A stretch of 64,000 nt of DNA, from NCBI RefSeq assembly GCF_020080835.1, contig NW_025402108.1, positions 62,001 to 126,000 on the forward strand, given 5' to 3'. A program made the position numbers and the translations under genes. Within the stretch, counting starts at the first letter, position 1. Every line of letters starts with the position of its first letter. This DNA comes from Cotesia glomerata (Eukaryota; Arthropoda; Insecta; Hymenoptera; Braconidae). The notes beneath the pieces were generated by a model that was not told where the DNA came from, did no database searches, and saw only the letters and a list, made by a program, of their open reading frames with translations. Shown here one piece after another: positions 1 to 10,285 of the stretch.

Positions 1-2
1 TG

Positions 3-1799
3 GAAATGTTGAGAGGTTACAAGATCCCCTTCATCGAAAAACCGATCACCGTGCCGTTCTCGAGAGAAAATATAAGATGATTTGGGACCAGAGAGTGTCG
101 GCAAATGTCGCTGGAGATAAAGAAGCTTCTGAAAGCGGGGGTGTTGGAAAAGGCGCAATGGTCAAGAGGGTTTATTTCGCCCATGTTCCTAGTCCCAAAG
201 TCGGAGGGATCGGTAAGGCAGATCTTCAACTTAAAACAGCTCAATCAATATCTCCAGCCTCACAAATTTCGTCTAATCAATCAGCGTCAAGTGCCTCGCT
301 TCCTCCGAAGATACGACTACATGGTAAAATTGGACATTTCTCAGGCTTATTTCCACATGCCAATTGCCGAACGTCATCGAAGATACCTGTGTCTGGTGTA
401 CAAGGGTCGAGTTTACAACATGACGTGCCTCCGATTCAGCCTAGTGACAGCTCCTTTAGCCTTTTCAAGAATCAGCAACTGGTTGGCGAATCTTTTTCGT
501 CAGTCTGGGATAAGAGTGCTGGTATACTTGGACGACTTCCTCATCGTGCATCAGGACGCTCAAATCCTGCGAGATCATGTCAGCTGGATACTAGATTGCT
601 TACGGTATCTGGGTTGGATAGTAAACCTAAAAAAGTCGGTTACTACCCCAACAAGAAAGCTAGAGTTCCTGGGAATCATCTGGGACACCGAGAGGAACCT
701 GAGGATTCTACCGGAAGACAAGAAGGTCCATATTCTGGGTGTTATCGACTGGATCTTGGCAGAAAACAGGTGGAACTGGCTGAAAGGGACGTCGCTTTTG
801 GGCCAACTCAACTTTGCAGCAATCGTGAATCCACTGGGTCGACTTTTCTCGAGGAACTTGCAGAGAGCAATCTTGCAGCTTCCGGAACTCAAACCGAAAG
901 AGAAGAGAGCGGTCCCATCGTCAGCGGTAAACGACTATGTTTGGTGGAAGCAGAACATTCACCAGTCGAGTCCATTATTCCCAGATCACCCGACAATATT
1001 CTTGACAACGGACGCATCCGAGAAGGGCTGGGGATTTCAATTGAACGGCGAGTTGAGAGCGGGTCAGTGGTTACCGGAGCAGAGGCAGTGGCATGTCAAC
1101 CGCAAGGAACTTTACACCGTGCTGATAGCTCTCAGGGAATTCAAGACGGGACTTCGGGGTAAGTCGGTGATGTTGCTGTCCGAAAACAAGAGGGTAGTGG
1201 CTTACATCAGGAAGCAGGGAGGCACCCGGTCCAGAGTTCTGCAAGAGGTAGTCAAGGAGATCTTGATCTTGAGTCACCAAGCCCGAATTCAACTGGTTCA
1301 TTTTTATCTGCCGGGAGTTTACAACTCCTGGGCGGACAGGTTATCACGGGGAATGCTTCTTACGGACTGGCACCTGAGGAGCATCGCGACACAGCTGGTA
1401 TTCAGGAAGTGGAGAAGGCCACAGATAGATCTGTTCGCCACAAGTCGATCGAAGGTAGTCGAGACGTATGCCACGCTGGAGGTAAACGACAGCGAAGCAC
1501 CGTTCATCAACGCGTTCAGCAGGACTTGGAATGTGGACATAGCCTGGGTGTTTCCCCCTCCTCCACTGATCCCGGAGGTTTTGCACCACCTGAACTCAGC
1601 GAGGGGAGTGTTTCTGATTGTGGCACCTCGGTGGGAGAGAACCTTTTGGCGGAGCGAGCTAAAGAGCAGGAGCTTGGCAGCTCCATTCGAGTTGCGGAAC
1701 CTGGAGCACTCACTGGTGGATGTAGCGACCGGAGGGCCTCCCCAGAACGTGAAAGACCTGTGTTTGAAGGTTTGGCGGATACGGGGTGAGCCGATTTAG
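3..1799 (+). pseudogene. DIRS reverse transcriptase / RNase H (5' partial, internal stop)
   Basis: The frame is open from the left edge of the window except for one TGA at 78-80. The first in-frame ATG after it is at 105, but the residues encoded upstream belong to the same conserved domain, so the true start is outside the window and the ATG at 105 is not the real start. The RT catalytic box YLDD lies near nt 522. RNase H begins near nt 999 with a TDASEKGWG motif. A PQIDLFAT motif near nt 1420 marks the C-terminal region found in DIRS polyproteins, which is often compared to DNA adenine methylases. The protein would copy element RNA into DNA. The recombinase gene follows 23 nt downstream. 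Apart from the stop the frame is well preserved for almost 600 codons, so decay looks recent. The family assignment is firm; the methylase-like label is weak. Confidence 0.85.
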
Positions 1800-1822
1800 T
1801 ATCTGGCCTAAGTAGCTCTGAC

Positions 1823-2731
1823 ATGGACCTCGTGTCATCAGCGTGGAGGAGTTCTACTTGGAAGACATATGGTTCAGCTTGGAATCAGTGGACAAAGTGG
1901 TGTGCTAAGAACCAGGTACCACCTAGCCAAGCGACGGGTCAGCAGCTTGCGTCATATTTAGGTTTTCTAGCCAACGAACGGAAGCTAGGTTACCGGACTA
2001 TTTTAACGAAGAAGTCGGTGGTTAGCTCGTTAGCCAACCCCGGTAATAAGAACCGGCTGAGTGCTCATCCTCTAGTCAGATCGATGATCAAGGCCATAGG
2101 TAATCGGGAGGCAGCTAAATCACCTGCTAAATCAAGCATTTGGAATGTCGAGTTGTTAATCGAGTGGTTAAAGAGCCATCTCCCTGACCAGAGTAGCCTT
2201 TTCCAAGTCTCCAGGCACACTGCAATTCTGCTGCTGTTAGCTTCAGGAAGGCGTGTTCACGATCTCATTCTTCTGGCGATTGGTGGAGATAATTACGTAT
2301 CGCAGCGAGAATCTGTCACCTTTTGGCCGATCTTCGGGTCCAAAACTGACAGTGCTCGGCACAGGCAATCTGGATGGAAGCTGTCAAGGTCTAAACAGCA
2401 AGTGTTTGATTTGGTTTTCTGGGTAAAACGATTGATTGAAGTGTCAGCTGAGAAGCGCAGGGCGGTACCAGACTTACTTAAGCTTTTCATCACAACAAGA
2501 GGCAAGGTGGCGGAGGCTTCGAAGGCAATAATTGCTGGCTGGCTAAAAACAATTTTTAAAGATCTCAACATTAACACGAGTCCGGGATCGATCCGTTCGG
2601 CAGTGGCGTCATATAGGTACGAGCAAGGAATGGAGCTTGATGAAATTTTGAAACGAGGCAACTGGCAAGGCGCGAAGAACTTTTTCAAGCATTATTGTAA
2701 GGAAGTGCAGAGGCCTAAGTCAAAGTCTTAG
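1823..2731 (+). CDS. DIRS-type tyrosine recombinase
   Basis: This 302-residue open frame resembles the phage-integrase-type recombinases of DIRS elements, which insert the circular DNA intermediate without making a target duplication. Visible catalytic features are the first arginine in SGRRVHDL (near residue 142), the second arginine in SIRSA (near 258), a tryptophan (GNW) at the position usually held by His or Trp, and the nucleophilic tyrosine in FKHYC (near 291). The His expected in the HxxR motif is replaced by Gly (GSIR). This may be a clade feature or an inactivating change. The start ATG at 1823 is the first in the frame and lies 23 nt after the RT stop. No frameshift or stop is seen, so this is the best-preserved gene of the element. 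Confidence 0.85.
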   Translation: MDLVSSAWRSSTWKTYGSAWNQWTKWCAKNQVPPSQATGQQLASYLGFLANERKLGYRTILTKKSVVSSLANPGNKNRLSAHPLVRSMIKAIGNREAAKSPAKSSIWNVELLIEWLKSHLPDQSSLFQVSRHTAILLLLASGRRVHDLILLAIGGDNYVSQRESVTFWPIFGSKTDSARHRQSGWKLSRSKQQVFDLVFWVKRLIEVSAEKRRAVPDLLKLFITTRGKVAEASKAIIAGWLKTIFKDLNINTSPGSIRSAVASYRYEQGMELDEILKRGNWQGAKNFFKHYCKEVQRPKSKS

Positions 2732-3050
2732 AATCAGACGGTGTTGAGTGTGTTTGAACCAGTTAAATAATTTTAGTCAGGTAACTTAGTCACGCTGGAC
2801 TTATATCATACGTTGGCTCCTTGAAACTTTATTTTTTCTCTTAATATTTTATTCTTGTTTATTACTTTGATTATGTTCTGTTTTGTATGTCTTTGTGTTA
2901 AATAAATATTTAACTCTATAGGGTTTTCTGGTTTATTTACAAGTAGCTAGAGTAGGCAAGGGTAATTCTTTTCAGGGTCACAGTACGCTGTTGGTGCTGG
3001 CAGAAACTAAACATCTCTCCGATAGGTCAAGCCGAAGGCACAGAACTAAA
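2732..3050 (+). other. DIRS 3' non-coding region
   Basis: A 319-base spacer between the recombinase stop and the terminal repeat. It is A+T-rich with candidate AATAAA polyadenylation signals near 2900. No ORF or structured repeat was seen. Confidence 0.6.
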
Positions 3051-3374
3051 ATATGAAACGTTTCCTACCCCGAAGGGAGGGAAACGGTTATTTCAGGTCT
3101 TGCCAAAGGCTTGACCTGAGCAAGTCCTTGCCGTCTCAAATTGGAGTATGTACTGACGACTCACGGACCTTGGCGGTACGTGCTACCCGGCACCATGGGA
3201 ACCATAGTCGCGAGAGGGGAATTTCCCCTTTCTTGAGCCTCGATTGAGGCCTAAGTTCGATAACTTTGGGTAAATATGCACAAAAGATAAGGTAGGTAAT
3301 CTCCGATAGGTCAAGCCTTTGGCAAGACCTGAAATAACCGTTTCCCTCCCTTCGGGGTAGGAAACGTTTCATAT
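3051..3374. repeat. DIRS terminal inverted repeat / hairpin (67-bp perfect arms)
   Basis: Bases 3051-3117 (beginning ATATGAAACG, ending TTGACCT) are the exact reverse complement of 3308-3374. About 190 bases separate the arms and contain a smaller palindrome around GGGGAATTTCCCC. An 18-base string, TCTCCGATAGGTCAAGCC, also occurs directly at about 3015 and 3299. Split inverted and direct repeats at the end of a DIRS element are expected, because they template completion of the circular DNA. The short ORFs that appear to read through the arms in both directions are by-products of the palindrome. Confidence 0.8.
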
Positions 3375-3394
3375 TAATTTAGCAGCCTATCCTC

Positions 3395-3466
3395 TACTTT
3401 CTCTACCCTGGTGTTTATCTCTCTTGCTCTTCCGGTTCCAGGAACCGTGATATAAAATCCTGGTGG
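3395..3466 (+). repeat. Fragment of a long-LTR 3' end
   Basis: The string around GGTTCCAGGAACC, followed by ATAAAATCCTGGTGGCGC, closely matches the minus strand near 58021-58072 and is related to the ends of the units near 12960, 32440 and 51730. The upstream part of the LTR is absent here, so the DIRS element may have landed in or beside it. Confidence 0.55.
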
Positions 3467-3835
3467 CGCTTTTTATTTATTCGATTTTAATTTTTAATTA
3501 TTTTTATTTATTCATTTAATTGTAATTTATTTAATAATTTATTAAGGCCATTTGGACGTAGTACATCCACTACCGTTACAAACCATTTTGACTTCTCCGC
3601 GTAGCTCACAGACTAGAGGTTTTCTCCGCCACATTTATATAGCATAGGGTGTCCGTTATTTCCCAAGTTGATTTTTTTTTCGTGATCGCCCCCTGTATTT
3701 CTAGTTCTTGACCTAAAAAAAAATATCTTACACAAATAAGATCTTAATTACCAAATTGAACCGTGCCGAAATCAAGTTACGTTTCCCATTCAAATAACAT
3801 GGGAATTTGAAACTTTTTGCAATTATTTTTTTTTT
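3467..3835. other. A+T-rich sequence, no gene seen
   Basis: Homopolymer-rich sequence with no credible ORF, repeat or RNA gene recognised. Confidence 0.6.
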
Positions 3836-5862
3836 CTTTAAAAAAAATGTCACTACGATTATGATCGGTGCATAATCTGATGAGGAATTGAAGGTTCTAC
3901 AAAAAATTTTTCTTATAATTTCTCGATAAAATCATTTCTTTAGAGGTTATTTGTGGTTAAAGTTGTATTCATAGTTATTATCATAGTTTTTTAGTCTTGC
4001 TATAAAGTTTTTGTGTGTTATAATCATTTATTTCATCTATAAATGTTCCAAAAATTTTATAAAAATGATTAATAGTTACAGTAACGTTAACAATACGATG
4101 TATTGAATACATTTTCAATAATATTGCCACTTATTTGTATTTATTCTGTCTCTATTCACATTTATTTGTTAAGCAATTTTTAGTTGCATTATTAGAGTGC
4201 CAATAAAATCAAATTTTATAAACCAGTTGCATTTCACCATGCACGCTAGATGTCAAAAGCGATTTATTCGCTGAAAATATATATATTTCGGGACATTTTC
4301 GAGTTAGATCTTGAAACGCAACAAAATCTTTTCGATATATGTTCATTCATATTATTTATTTATGTGTCATTTTGGTTTGTGGCACCTCTTGCAGCATCAG
4401 CTCTATACCAAGATTTAAATTATATAAAGACTGTATTAATGCAGGACGACCGATAAGAAAATTTCTGAGGCAGTAAGGTAAAAGCCCCAATATATGATCA
4501 TGTACCAGTATATGATCACTCCATGTATTTGTATACCTATATTTGTGAATATAGATATACAAATACATGGAGTGATCATATACTGGTACATGATCATATA
4601 TTGGGGCTTTTACCTTATTGCACAAATTCAAAAACCATCTGTGGTATTTAACTGGTGAAAAAGCTGATTTGACTTTTTTCAATCCAAATATATCACTTCA
4701 CGTAAAACGAAAAATGATTAAGCCAGTTGGGTCCTGCAAGGCATATTCCAAGAAAATTATGAAATTTTTTTTATCGAAAGATAAATATATTAACAATTCA
4801 CTACCAAAATTTCAGATCGATTCACCACACCGTTTTTGAGTAATTAATTTTCGAAATTGCATCATTTATACGCAGAGGTATAGAGAGATGGTAAAGTTAG
4901 TATGAAATCTTCCATACCACTCGATTGATGCAAATAATTTCATACTAACTTCACCATCTTTCTATACCTCTGCGTGTTAATGTTGCAATTTCAAAAATTC
5001 ATTGCTCAAAAACGATGTGGTAAATTAATCTGAAATTTTCGTGGTGAATTATTAATATAATTATCTTTCAATAAAAAAAACTCCATAATTTTCTTAAAAT
5101 ATGTCTTGCAGGATCCAACTACCTTAAAGCATTAAAATGTGATGAAACTTTTGATTTTTATTCCCCCAAAACGCTATATAGTTAATTCAAATAATGAAAT
5201 TATCAATTCACAAAAAAAGATATTGATTTTTTTATTAAATAAATTAATTTTTATTAATTCAAATTAGATGAAATTTTTTGTTTGATTCAACATAGATAAA
5301 AAATTGCTAGAGATTAACTTTGAGACATGGGTCACCAATAATGATTGTTTGGAAGGATTAGACATTGTTAATAATCTACAATTGTTAACAATGTAGCCGG
5401 AAGAGTGCTTCGATTAACTCAAGAATACATCAACAATTCAACTCATAAAAAAGAACAAAAAAAATATTTAGTGCAAATTATTCATGAAAACAAAAATACT
5501 TATTATAATGCAACTAAAAATTTCTTAACAAATAAATGTGATTAGAGACAGAAAAAATACAAATGAGCGGCAATATTATTAAGAATGTATTCAATACATC
5601 GTATTGTTAACGTTACTGTAACTATTTATCATTTTGATAGAATCTTCAGAACATTTATAGATGAAATAAATGATTATAACACAAAAAACTTTATAGCAAG
5701 ACTGACAAATTATGACAATAACTATGAATACAACTTTAACCACAAATAACCTCTAAAGGAATGATTTTATCAAAAAATTATAAGAAAACTTTTTTGTAGA
5801 GCATTCAATTTCTCATCAGAATATGCCCGACCATAATCGTGGTGACATTTTTTTTTGAAGAA
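3836..5862. repeat. Two-kilobase foldback (nested imperfect inverted repeats)
   Basis: The outer left arm (about 3836-4195, containing ACGATGTATTGAATACAT near 4095) returns as reverse complement at about 5500-5862. An inner pair (about 4716-4915 against 4930-5135) shares GAGGTATAGA and its complement and the string TTGCAGGA. The segments between the pairs do not match, and MITE copy 1 is inserted in the left half. This is consistent with a foldback DNA transposon or two nested palindromic elements. No transposase is encoded. Arm ends were judged by eye and are approximate. Confidence 0.7.
4476..4615. mobile_element. 140-bp palindromic MITE, copy 1
   Basis: The element starts AGGTAAAAGCCCC and ends with its reverse complement; almost its whole length is a near-perfect palindrome. 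It is flanked on each side by TA (4474-4475 and 4616-4617), the target duplication typical of Tc1/mariner transposases. A second copy of the same length is at 21155-21294. Having no coding capacity, it would depend on a transposase elsewhere. Confidence 0.88.
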
Positions 5863-6297
5863 AAAAAATGTGTGTGTGTGTGTGCAAGTCACACACGGTA
5901 GAAGTTGAACTTTCGAAAAGTCTCTGATTAAATATACTCATTGAAAAGTATTGAAAAAAAAGCTTGGAAAATCCAAAAGTGCACGCCTCATAACGCTCAA
6001 TCATTTTTTAAGAAAAAAATTAATTGTGTAATTGATGAGTAAAAAAAAAATTATAATTAAGTAATTTCTTAGAGTATTTTTTATTTTTTTTTCAAATATC
6101 GCCGCCCTTTTTTCTTGTCATATGCGTACGCAATCTAAAGAAATCTAGCTTGATCAAGTGGCGCCATAGTTTTCACGTGACAAATAAGAAAAGTTCGTTT
6201 GGCTTTGTACGGTTGTACCCGTGAATTTTAATAAAAATTCAATTAAAAAAAAATACATAAGCTAGGCCACTGATATGAAATACGGACCCAGTTCATC
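5863..6297. other. A+T-rich sequence, no gene seen
   Basis: Contains a short GT tract near 5870 and poly-A/T runs. No coding or structural feature was supported. Confidence 0.55.
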
Positions 6298-6832
6298 GAA
6301 TCCGTACAAAAACAGTTTCACTTTAAAAAAATCGCGCCAACTCCACGTTCATAAGACTATTAAGAAAAAAAAATTTTATTTCTTTACAAAAAGATATAAA
6401 ATTAAAAATTAAAAAATCCAAGTAACCGATATGGTTGTATATGATTTTCGGAAATTAAAAAAAATTTTGTTGTAAATTTAAAAATTAAAAGAAACAATTT
6501 TGGAACGTATTTAGTGTGCGTGGTTACGAAATATTTCACTTTTTATGAAATTCCTAAAATCTATCTCCTAGGACTTTTAAAATAAATTGAAGTACACAAT
6601 GACGCACACCAAGTACGCTCCAAAATTGTTTCTTTTAATTTTTAAATTTACAACAAAATTTTTTTTAATTTCCGAAAATCATATACAACCATATCGGTTA
6701 CTTGGATTTTTTAATTTTTAATTTTATATCTTTTTGTAAAGAAATAAAATTTTTTTTTCTTAATAGTCTTATGAACGTGGACTTGGCGCGATTTTTTTAC
6801 AGTGAAACTGTTTTTGTACGGATTTCAGTATT
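6298..6832. repeat. Hairpin element with ~230-bp near-perfect arms
   Basis: The left arm (about 6298-6522, starting near AATCCGTACAAAAACAG) is repeated as reverse complement at about 6600-6832, leaving a loop of about 77 bases. The arms differ at only a few positions by eye. Long arms and no ORF fit a non-autonomous foldback/MITE. No clear target duplication could be delimited in this A+T-rich context. Confidence 0.75.
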
Positions 6833-7887
6833 TTTTATAATTATAATAAAAATTGACAATTTTAATTTAATACATTTCCGGTGGCAAACTATCCTCTTTA
6901 AGCTATAGTTCATGTAAAAGTTATTCTTGCGCTGCCTGGCGTGTGTAATTGCAAGCTGTCTAATATCTTTTTTTCACTGTAGTTTCCCATCTATTATAAG
7001 ATTAGCATGCATCCTTATATTATTTAGTCTCTGGCCGTCCGCTTTTTACATAAGAAAAAAGTTAAAATCTAAAAATCTGGGTCGCTATAGTTTGTGCTGA
7101 TTATCTTTAATAATTTTAAATAGAAATTATAAAGATAATTGATAATAATCAAGTAATACGCGTAATAAAAATCATGAACTACTATTATAAAATATCATAT
7201 AAAAAAAAAATCAAAGTAAATTTGAAAAAAATTTGTAACCCCAAAAAACCATTCTGCTTACGGTATATACACACTCGGTAGTCTGGCTTGAGAACTGTTG
7301 ATGAGAACGGAACTTGGCGCTAGACTCTATCGAGTCTGTTGATTCTTAACCTAATAAAAAAGGCCCGGTCTTTAAATATCAATTTGTTCGGGAGTAATCA
7401 TTGGTACATCCAAAATGGGGTGACATCCGGACGTCCACGTAAAATTTTTTTCAAAACGTTTTTTTTTTTTCAAAATAGCAACATAAAATGATTTTAGATT
7501 GTAAAAGATGGTTTAATTTAAGTGCTTTTCGGTGTACATCTACTTATATTATTGAATAATTGTAATATGGTTGTGATAGAGGCATTTAAAGATCACAAAA
7601 TTGCTTGATCTTGACGAGTCGAGTATAAAGTACAACCTCACGCGCTTCGCGCTATGAGGCATGCAATAAACAATCTCTTCATGTAAACTGTATATTTAAA
7701 ATACATAAAAAAGTATTAGGATTATTGAAAACAATTCAAATCTCATCATTTTCAATACTTTTCAATTAGTATTTTTAATCAAGGGTAGGCTACGAGAGAT
7801 TGAGATAGATATATAGTGTCAGGAGTATTAGGATAAATGTAAGGTTTATTATTTTTCACCGAGCCTAAAAATTATTTAATATTTTAA
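6833..7887. other. Intergenic A+T-rich DNA, small GC-rich hairpin
   Basis: No credible ORF. One compact hairpin, with CGCGCTTCGCG at its core, lies near 7642-7665. It resembles a Helitron-like terminal hairpin but lacks a following CTAG, so no element is called. Confidence 0.5.
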
Positions 7888-8053
7888 TGGGCTTGTTCAA
7901 GTTTACTAAGTTCTTCGCTGGACTGAGCTTAGATTAGTATAACTTGCATTGTTTTTTTTATAGATATTCTTTAGAGAGAATGTAGTCACTTTTAGTTTTT
8001 GGTACATGATCTGCTAAGATCTCCCAAGAGCTTAGTAAACTTGAACGAGCCCA
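7888..8053. repeat. 166-bp element with 23-bp terminal inverted repeats
   Basis: TGGGCTTGTTCAAGTTTAC at the left end is matched by its reverse complement at 8031-8053 with one mismatch over 23 bases. Size and structure fit a small non-autonomous DNA transposon. A target duplication is not evident, so the superfamily is unassigned. Confidence 0.65.
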
Positions 8054-8504
8054 ATGTAATAAATTATATTACATATATTACATTAAGTCTCTATATTTTC
8101 ACATTGAACAAATGACACGAGAGGTTTATAGTAACTGAAATAGGAAACAAATGCTCTAGTTTCAGTTTGATTTATATATCTTTGGGGTCATAATTTACAA
8201 GTACGGTCAACCCCATTTTGGGCCATAACTAAGTGAAAAATTAAAACCTTTTAATTTTTTTTATTCTGCTTATTGTTACGGCACATTTAAGATAAAAATG
8301 TCGTGACAGAAAAAAAAATGATTTCGATAGCTTTTTTGCCTTCGAAAGGAAAAAATTTTGCCTTTCATTTTTTTGGATAAAATTTCTATTTGATCTTTTT
8401 TTGATGTTTTAGATCTATTTTTTTTTTAAAAGTACATAAAAAAATGAACAATTTGAAAAAAAAAAAAATTGTTCAATTTGATAAGAAAAAAAAAATTAAC
8501 ATGG
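8054..8504. other. A+T-rich sequence before the copia element
   Basis: Only homopolymer-rich sequence with no supported feature. The last five bases before the element at 8510 (CTTAG, 8505-8509) are the copia target duplication. Confidence 0.6.
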
Positions 8505-8509
8505 CTTAG

Positions 8510-8866
8510 TGTTAAGAAGACACGAATTTACCCAAGTCCGCTGAGATCTATTTTTTTATATATCTAGATTATTATTATTATGGCTAGTGAGTTGGCGTCG
8601 GTCTGCGCGCCGCTCGACGGCGCATACGACTCCTCTCCCCTTTACTCTCTATACTTTACTTTATATCTTGTACTCTTGGCGGTACTACGTGCAGCCACGT
8701 GCATACACCTTATAATTATTCTTTTACGTTCTTTTTGTATTATTACAATATTGTTAATTATTCAAGATAACATATTATCATTTATTAATCATTTAGAAGA
8801 TAAATAAAGATTCGTTCAGATTATTTAATATAAAACTGTTGTGTTAAATTAATTCACTTCCTCACA
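8510..8866 (+). repeat. Copia 5' LTR
   Basis: Begins TGTTAAG and ends CTCACA; matches 19257-19614. A TATA-like stretch (TTTTTTATATATC) lies about 45 bases in, and an AATAAA signal lies near 8803. These fit the U3 promoter and R/polyadenylation roles of an LTR. A short ORF inside the LTR occurs in both copies and is not considered a gene. Confidence 0.93.
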
Positions 8867-8889
8867 GGTTATTGAGGCCCAGTGCACGC
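8867..8889 (+). promoter_or_regulatory. Copia primer binding site (internal tRNA-iMet type)
   Basis: Immediately after the 5' LTR the sequence GGTTATTGAGGCCCAGTGCA resembles the Drosophila copia primer site, which pairs with the anticodon region of initiator tRNA-Met rather than with its 3' end. The match is clear but imperfect. Confidence 0.7.
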
Positions 8890-9879
8890 ATACACAGCGT
8901 TTGTGATTTTATTTATTAAAAATATAATAAGTTTTGTGGAAGTGACTTATTGTAAGGTAAGAGTATTTATGAACATTACTTTAGAAAATAAAATCTACAA
9001 AAATAAAATAAGAAGATAAGACGAAATTAATAGATGAGTGAGTCATGCATGCACCTAAAAGATAAAACGCAATAAATACGTATTAATAGACGATCAATTT
9101 AGACAACTTAGAAAAAATTGACAAATATTTATTTGTTTAATTAAATAAATTTATAGATTTCTGAAAATAATTTTCAGTATATTAGATTGTGACAAAGAGA
9201 TTAACATTGAGTAGATTATCTTTTGTTTTATGATGAAATAACTGGTGAAGCCGGTAGGCGCGAAAAATTTCAAGATGTCGGACAACGGCGTTATCATAAT
9301 AACAGTATATAAAAATCACGTGTACTACAACAATATTTTAGATTACGATGTTTTAAGATGATTTGAATTAAATTTTAAATTTAATTATGAATCTTAATAA
9401 ATTCTGAAATAAAACAAAAATGTATTTGGACATGTCATTAATATTGATCAATATAAAATACATATCAAAATATTTCGGTAACTTGAGATATGCGATGGTT
9501 GCGTTCGGCATCAAGTATCTTATAGTTTGTGAGGTTGTTTTGTTTGCATAATGTATCCCGAGTGTGTGCGTGATCAACCGCCTTCAACGTTGTTTCATTG
9601 CTGTGCGTGAAACTGTACGTTGAAATAGGTGTGCATACTCGAGGTGGTGCTGTGTAGATGATCAAACTTGCGTTTCAAATTGAAATGAATTGCAGTGCGT
9701 TCATTTTAATTTAGAAGCACGAAACAGAATTAATTATGAAGAGTATCTGGTATTAGACGAATAGAATTTTAGAATATTAATAATAAGAGATAGATGAAAA
9801 ATTATTAATTAGATGATAAATTATTAATTAAATGTATAATTAATTAAATTTAAATTCTGTTTCATAAAATCCGAAATAG

Positions 9880-10171
9880 ATGTCAGAGTCGGAAGAAAAG
9901 GCTCAACTGGTCGACTATGACAGCGACGGAAGTTTTGAGAAAACATCATCTGATCTAGAGAATGTTGGACAAAATCCAATCTTAAAAATCAAAATTGAGA
10001 AAAATATGGATACCCTTCATAGTCTGTCACAATTCCGCAAGGGATTAATTCATACAACAGATAATGACAATACAGGACCATCAAAAACAACTGATGAGAA
10101 TAAAGATGAACAAGAGTTACAGGTTAAGATGAATAATTTCTCAACACCTGTCAAATCAGACCAGTCGACAA
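9880..10171 (+). CDS. Copia gag, putative first exon
   Basis: An ATG-initiated frame of about 97 codons, rich in Ser, Glu, Asp and Lys, runs to a consensus splice donor (GTAAGT at 10172) just before its own stop at 10182. The acceptor TTTACAG ending at 13073 would rejoin it to the main gag-pol frame with matching phase: one base left over in exon 1, two at the start of exon 2. It therefore probably supplies the N-terminus of Gag. No domain is recognised in this part. The alternative is that it is a separate small ORF and Gag starts at the ATG at 13064. Splicing is inferred from sequence only. Confidence 0.55.
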
Positions 10172-10285
10172 GTAAGTATTGACTATAGAATAATTTAGAA
10201 GCTGTAAACTAAACTAGAAGATACACTCTAAAAAGTATAAAAGTGTTTAAGAATAGTTAGATGAGGCCTATTTAGATATTAAGAT

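Larger units (their letters stand above)
1..3376 (+). mobile_element. DIRS-like tyrosine-recombinase retrotransposon, left end outside window
   Basis: A reverse transcriptase/RNase H frame is followed after 23 bases by a tyrosine recombinase frame, and then by a terminal region with a perfect 67-bp inverted repeat. This order (RT-RH then YR, no DDE integrase, no LTRs) defines the DIRS order of retrotransposons, which integrate a circular intermediate by site-specific recombination. The gag-like first ORF and the left terminal repeat must lie left of base 1. The element is probably dead because the RT frame carries an internal TGA. Confidence 0.85.

Noticed and set aside
3053..3372. Two short ORFs with the same first 23 residues on opposite strands
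   Set aside because: They read the two arms of the DIRS inverted repeat.
7642..7665. CGCGCTTCGCG hairpin as a Helitron terminus
   Set aside because: No CTAG/CTRR end follows and no RepHel is nearby.
8580..8807. 75-codon ORF beginning MASELASVCAPLDG, repeated near 19327
   Set aside because: It lies inside the copia LTR and is broken by a one-base difference in the second copy.
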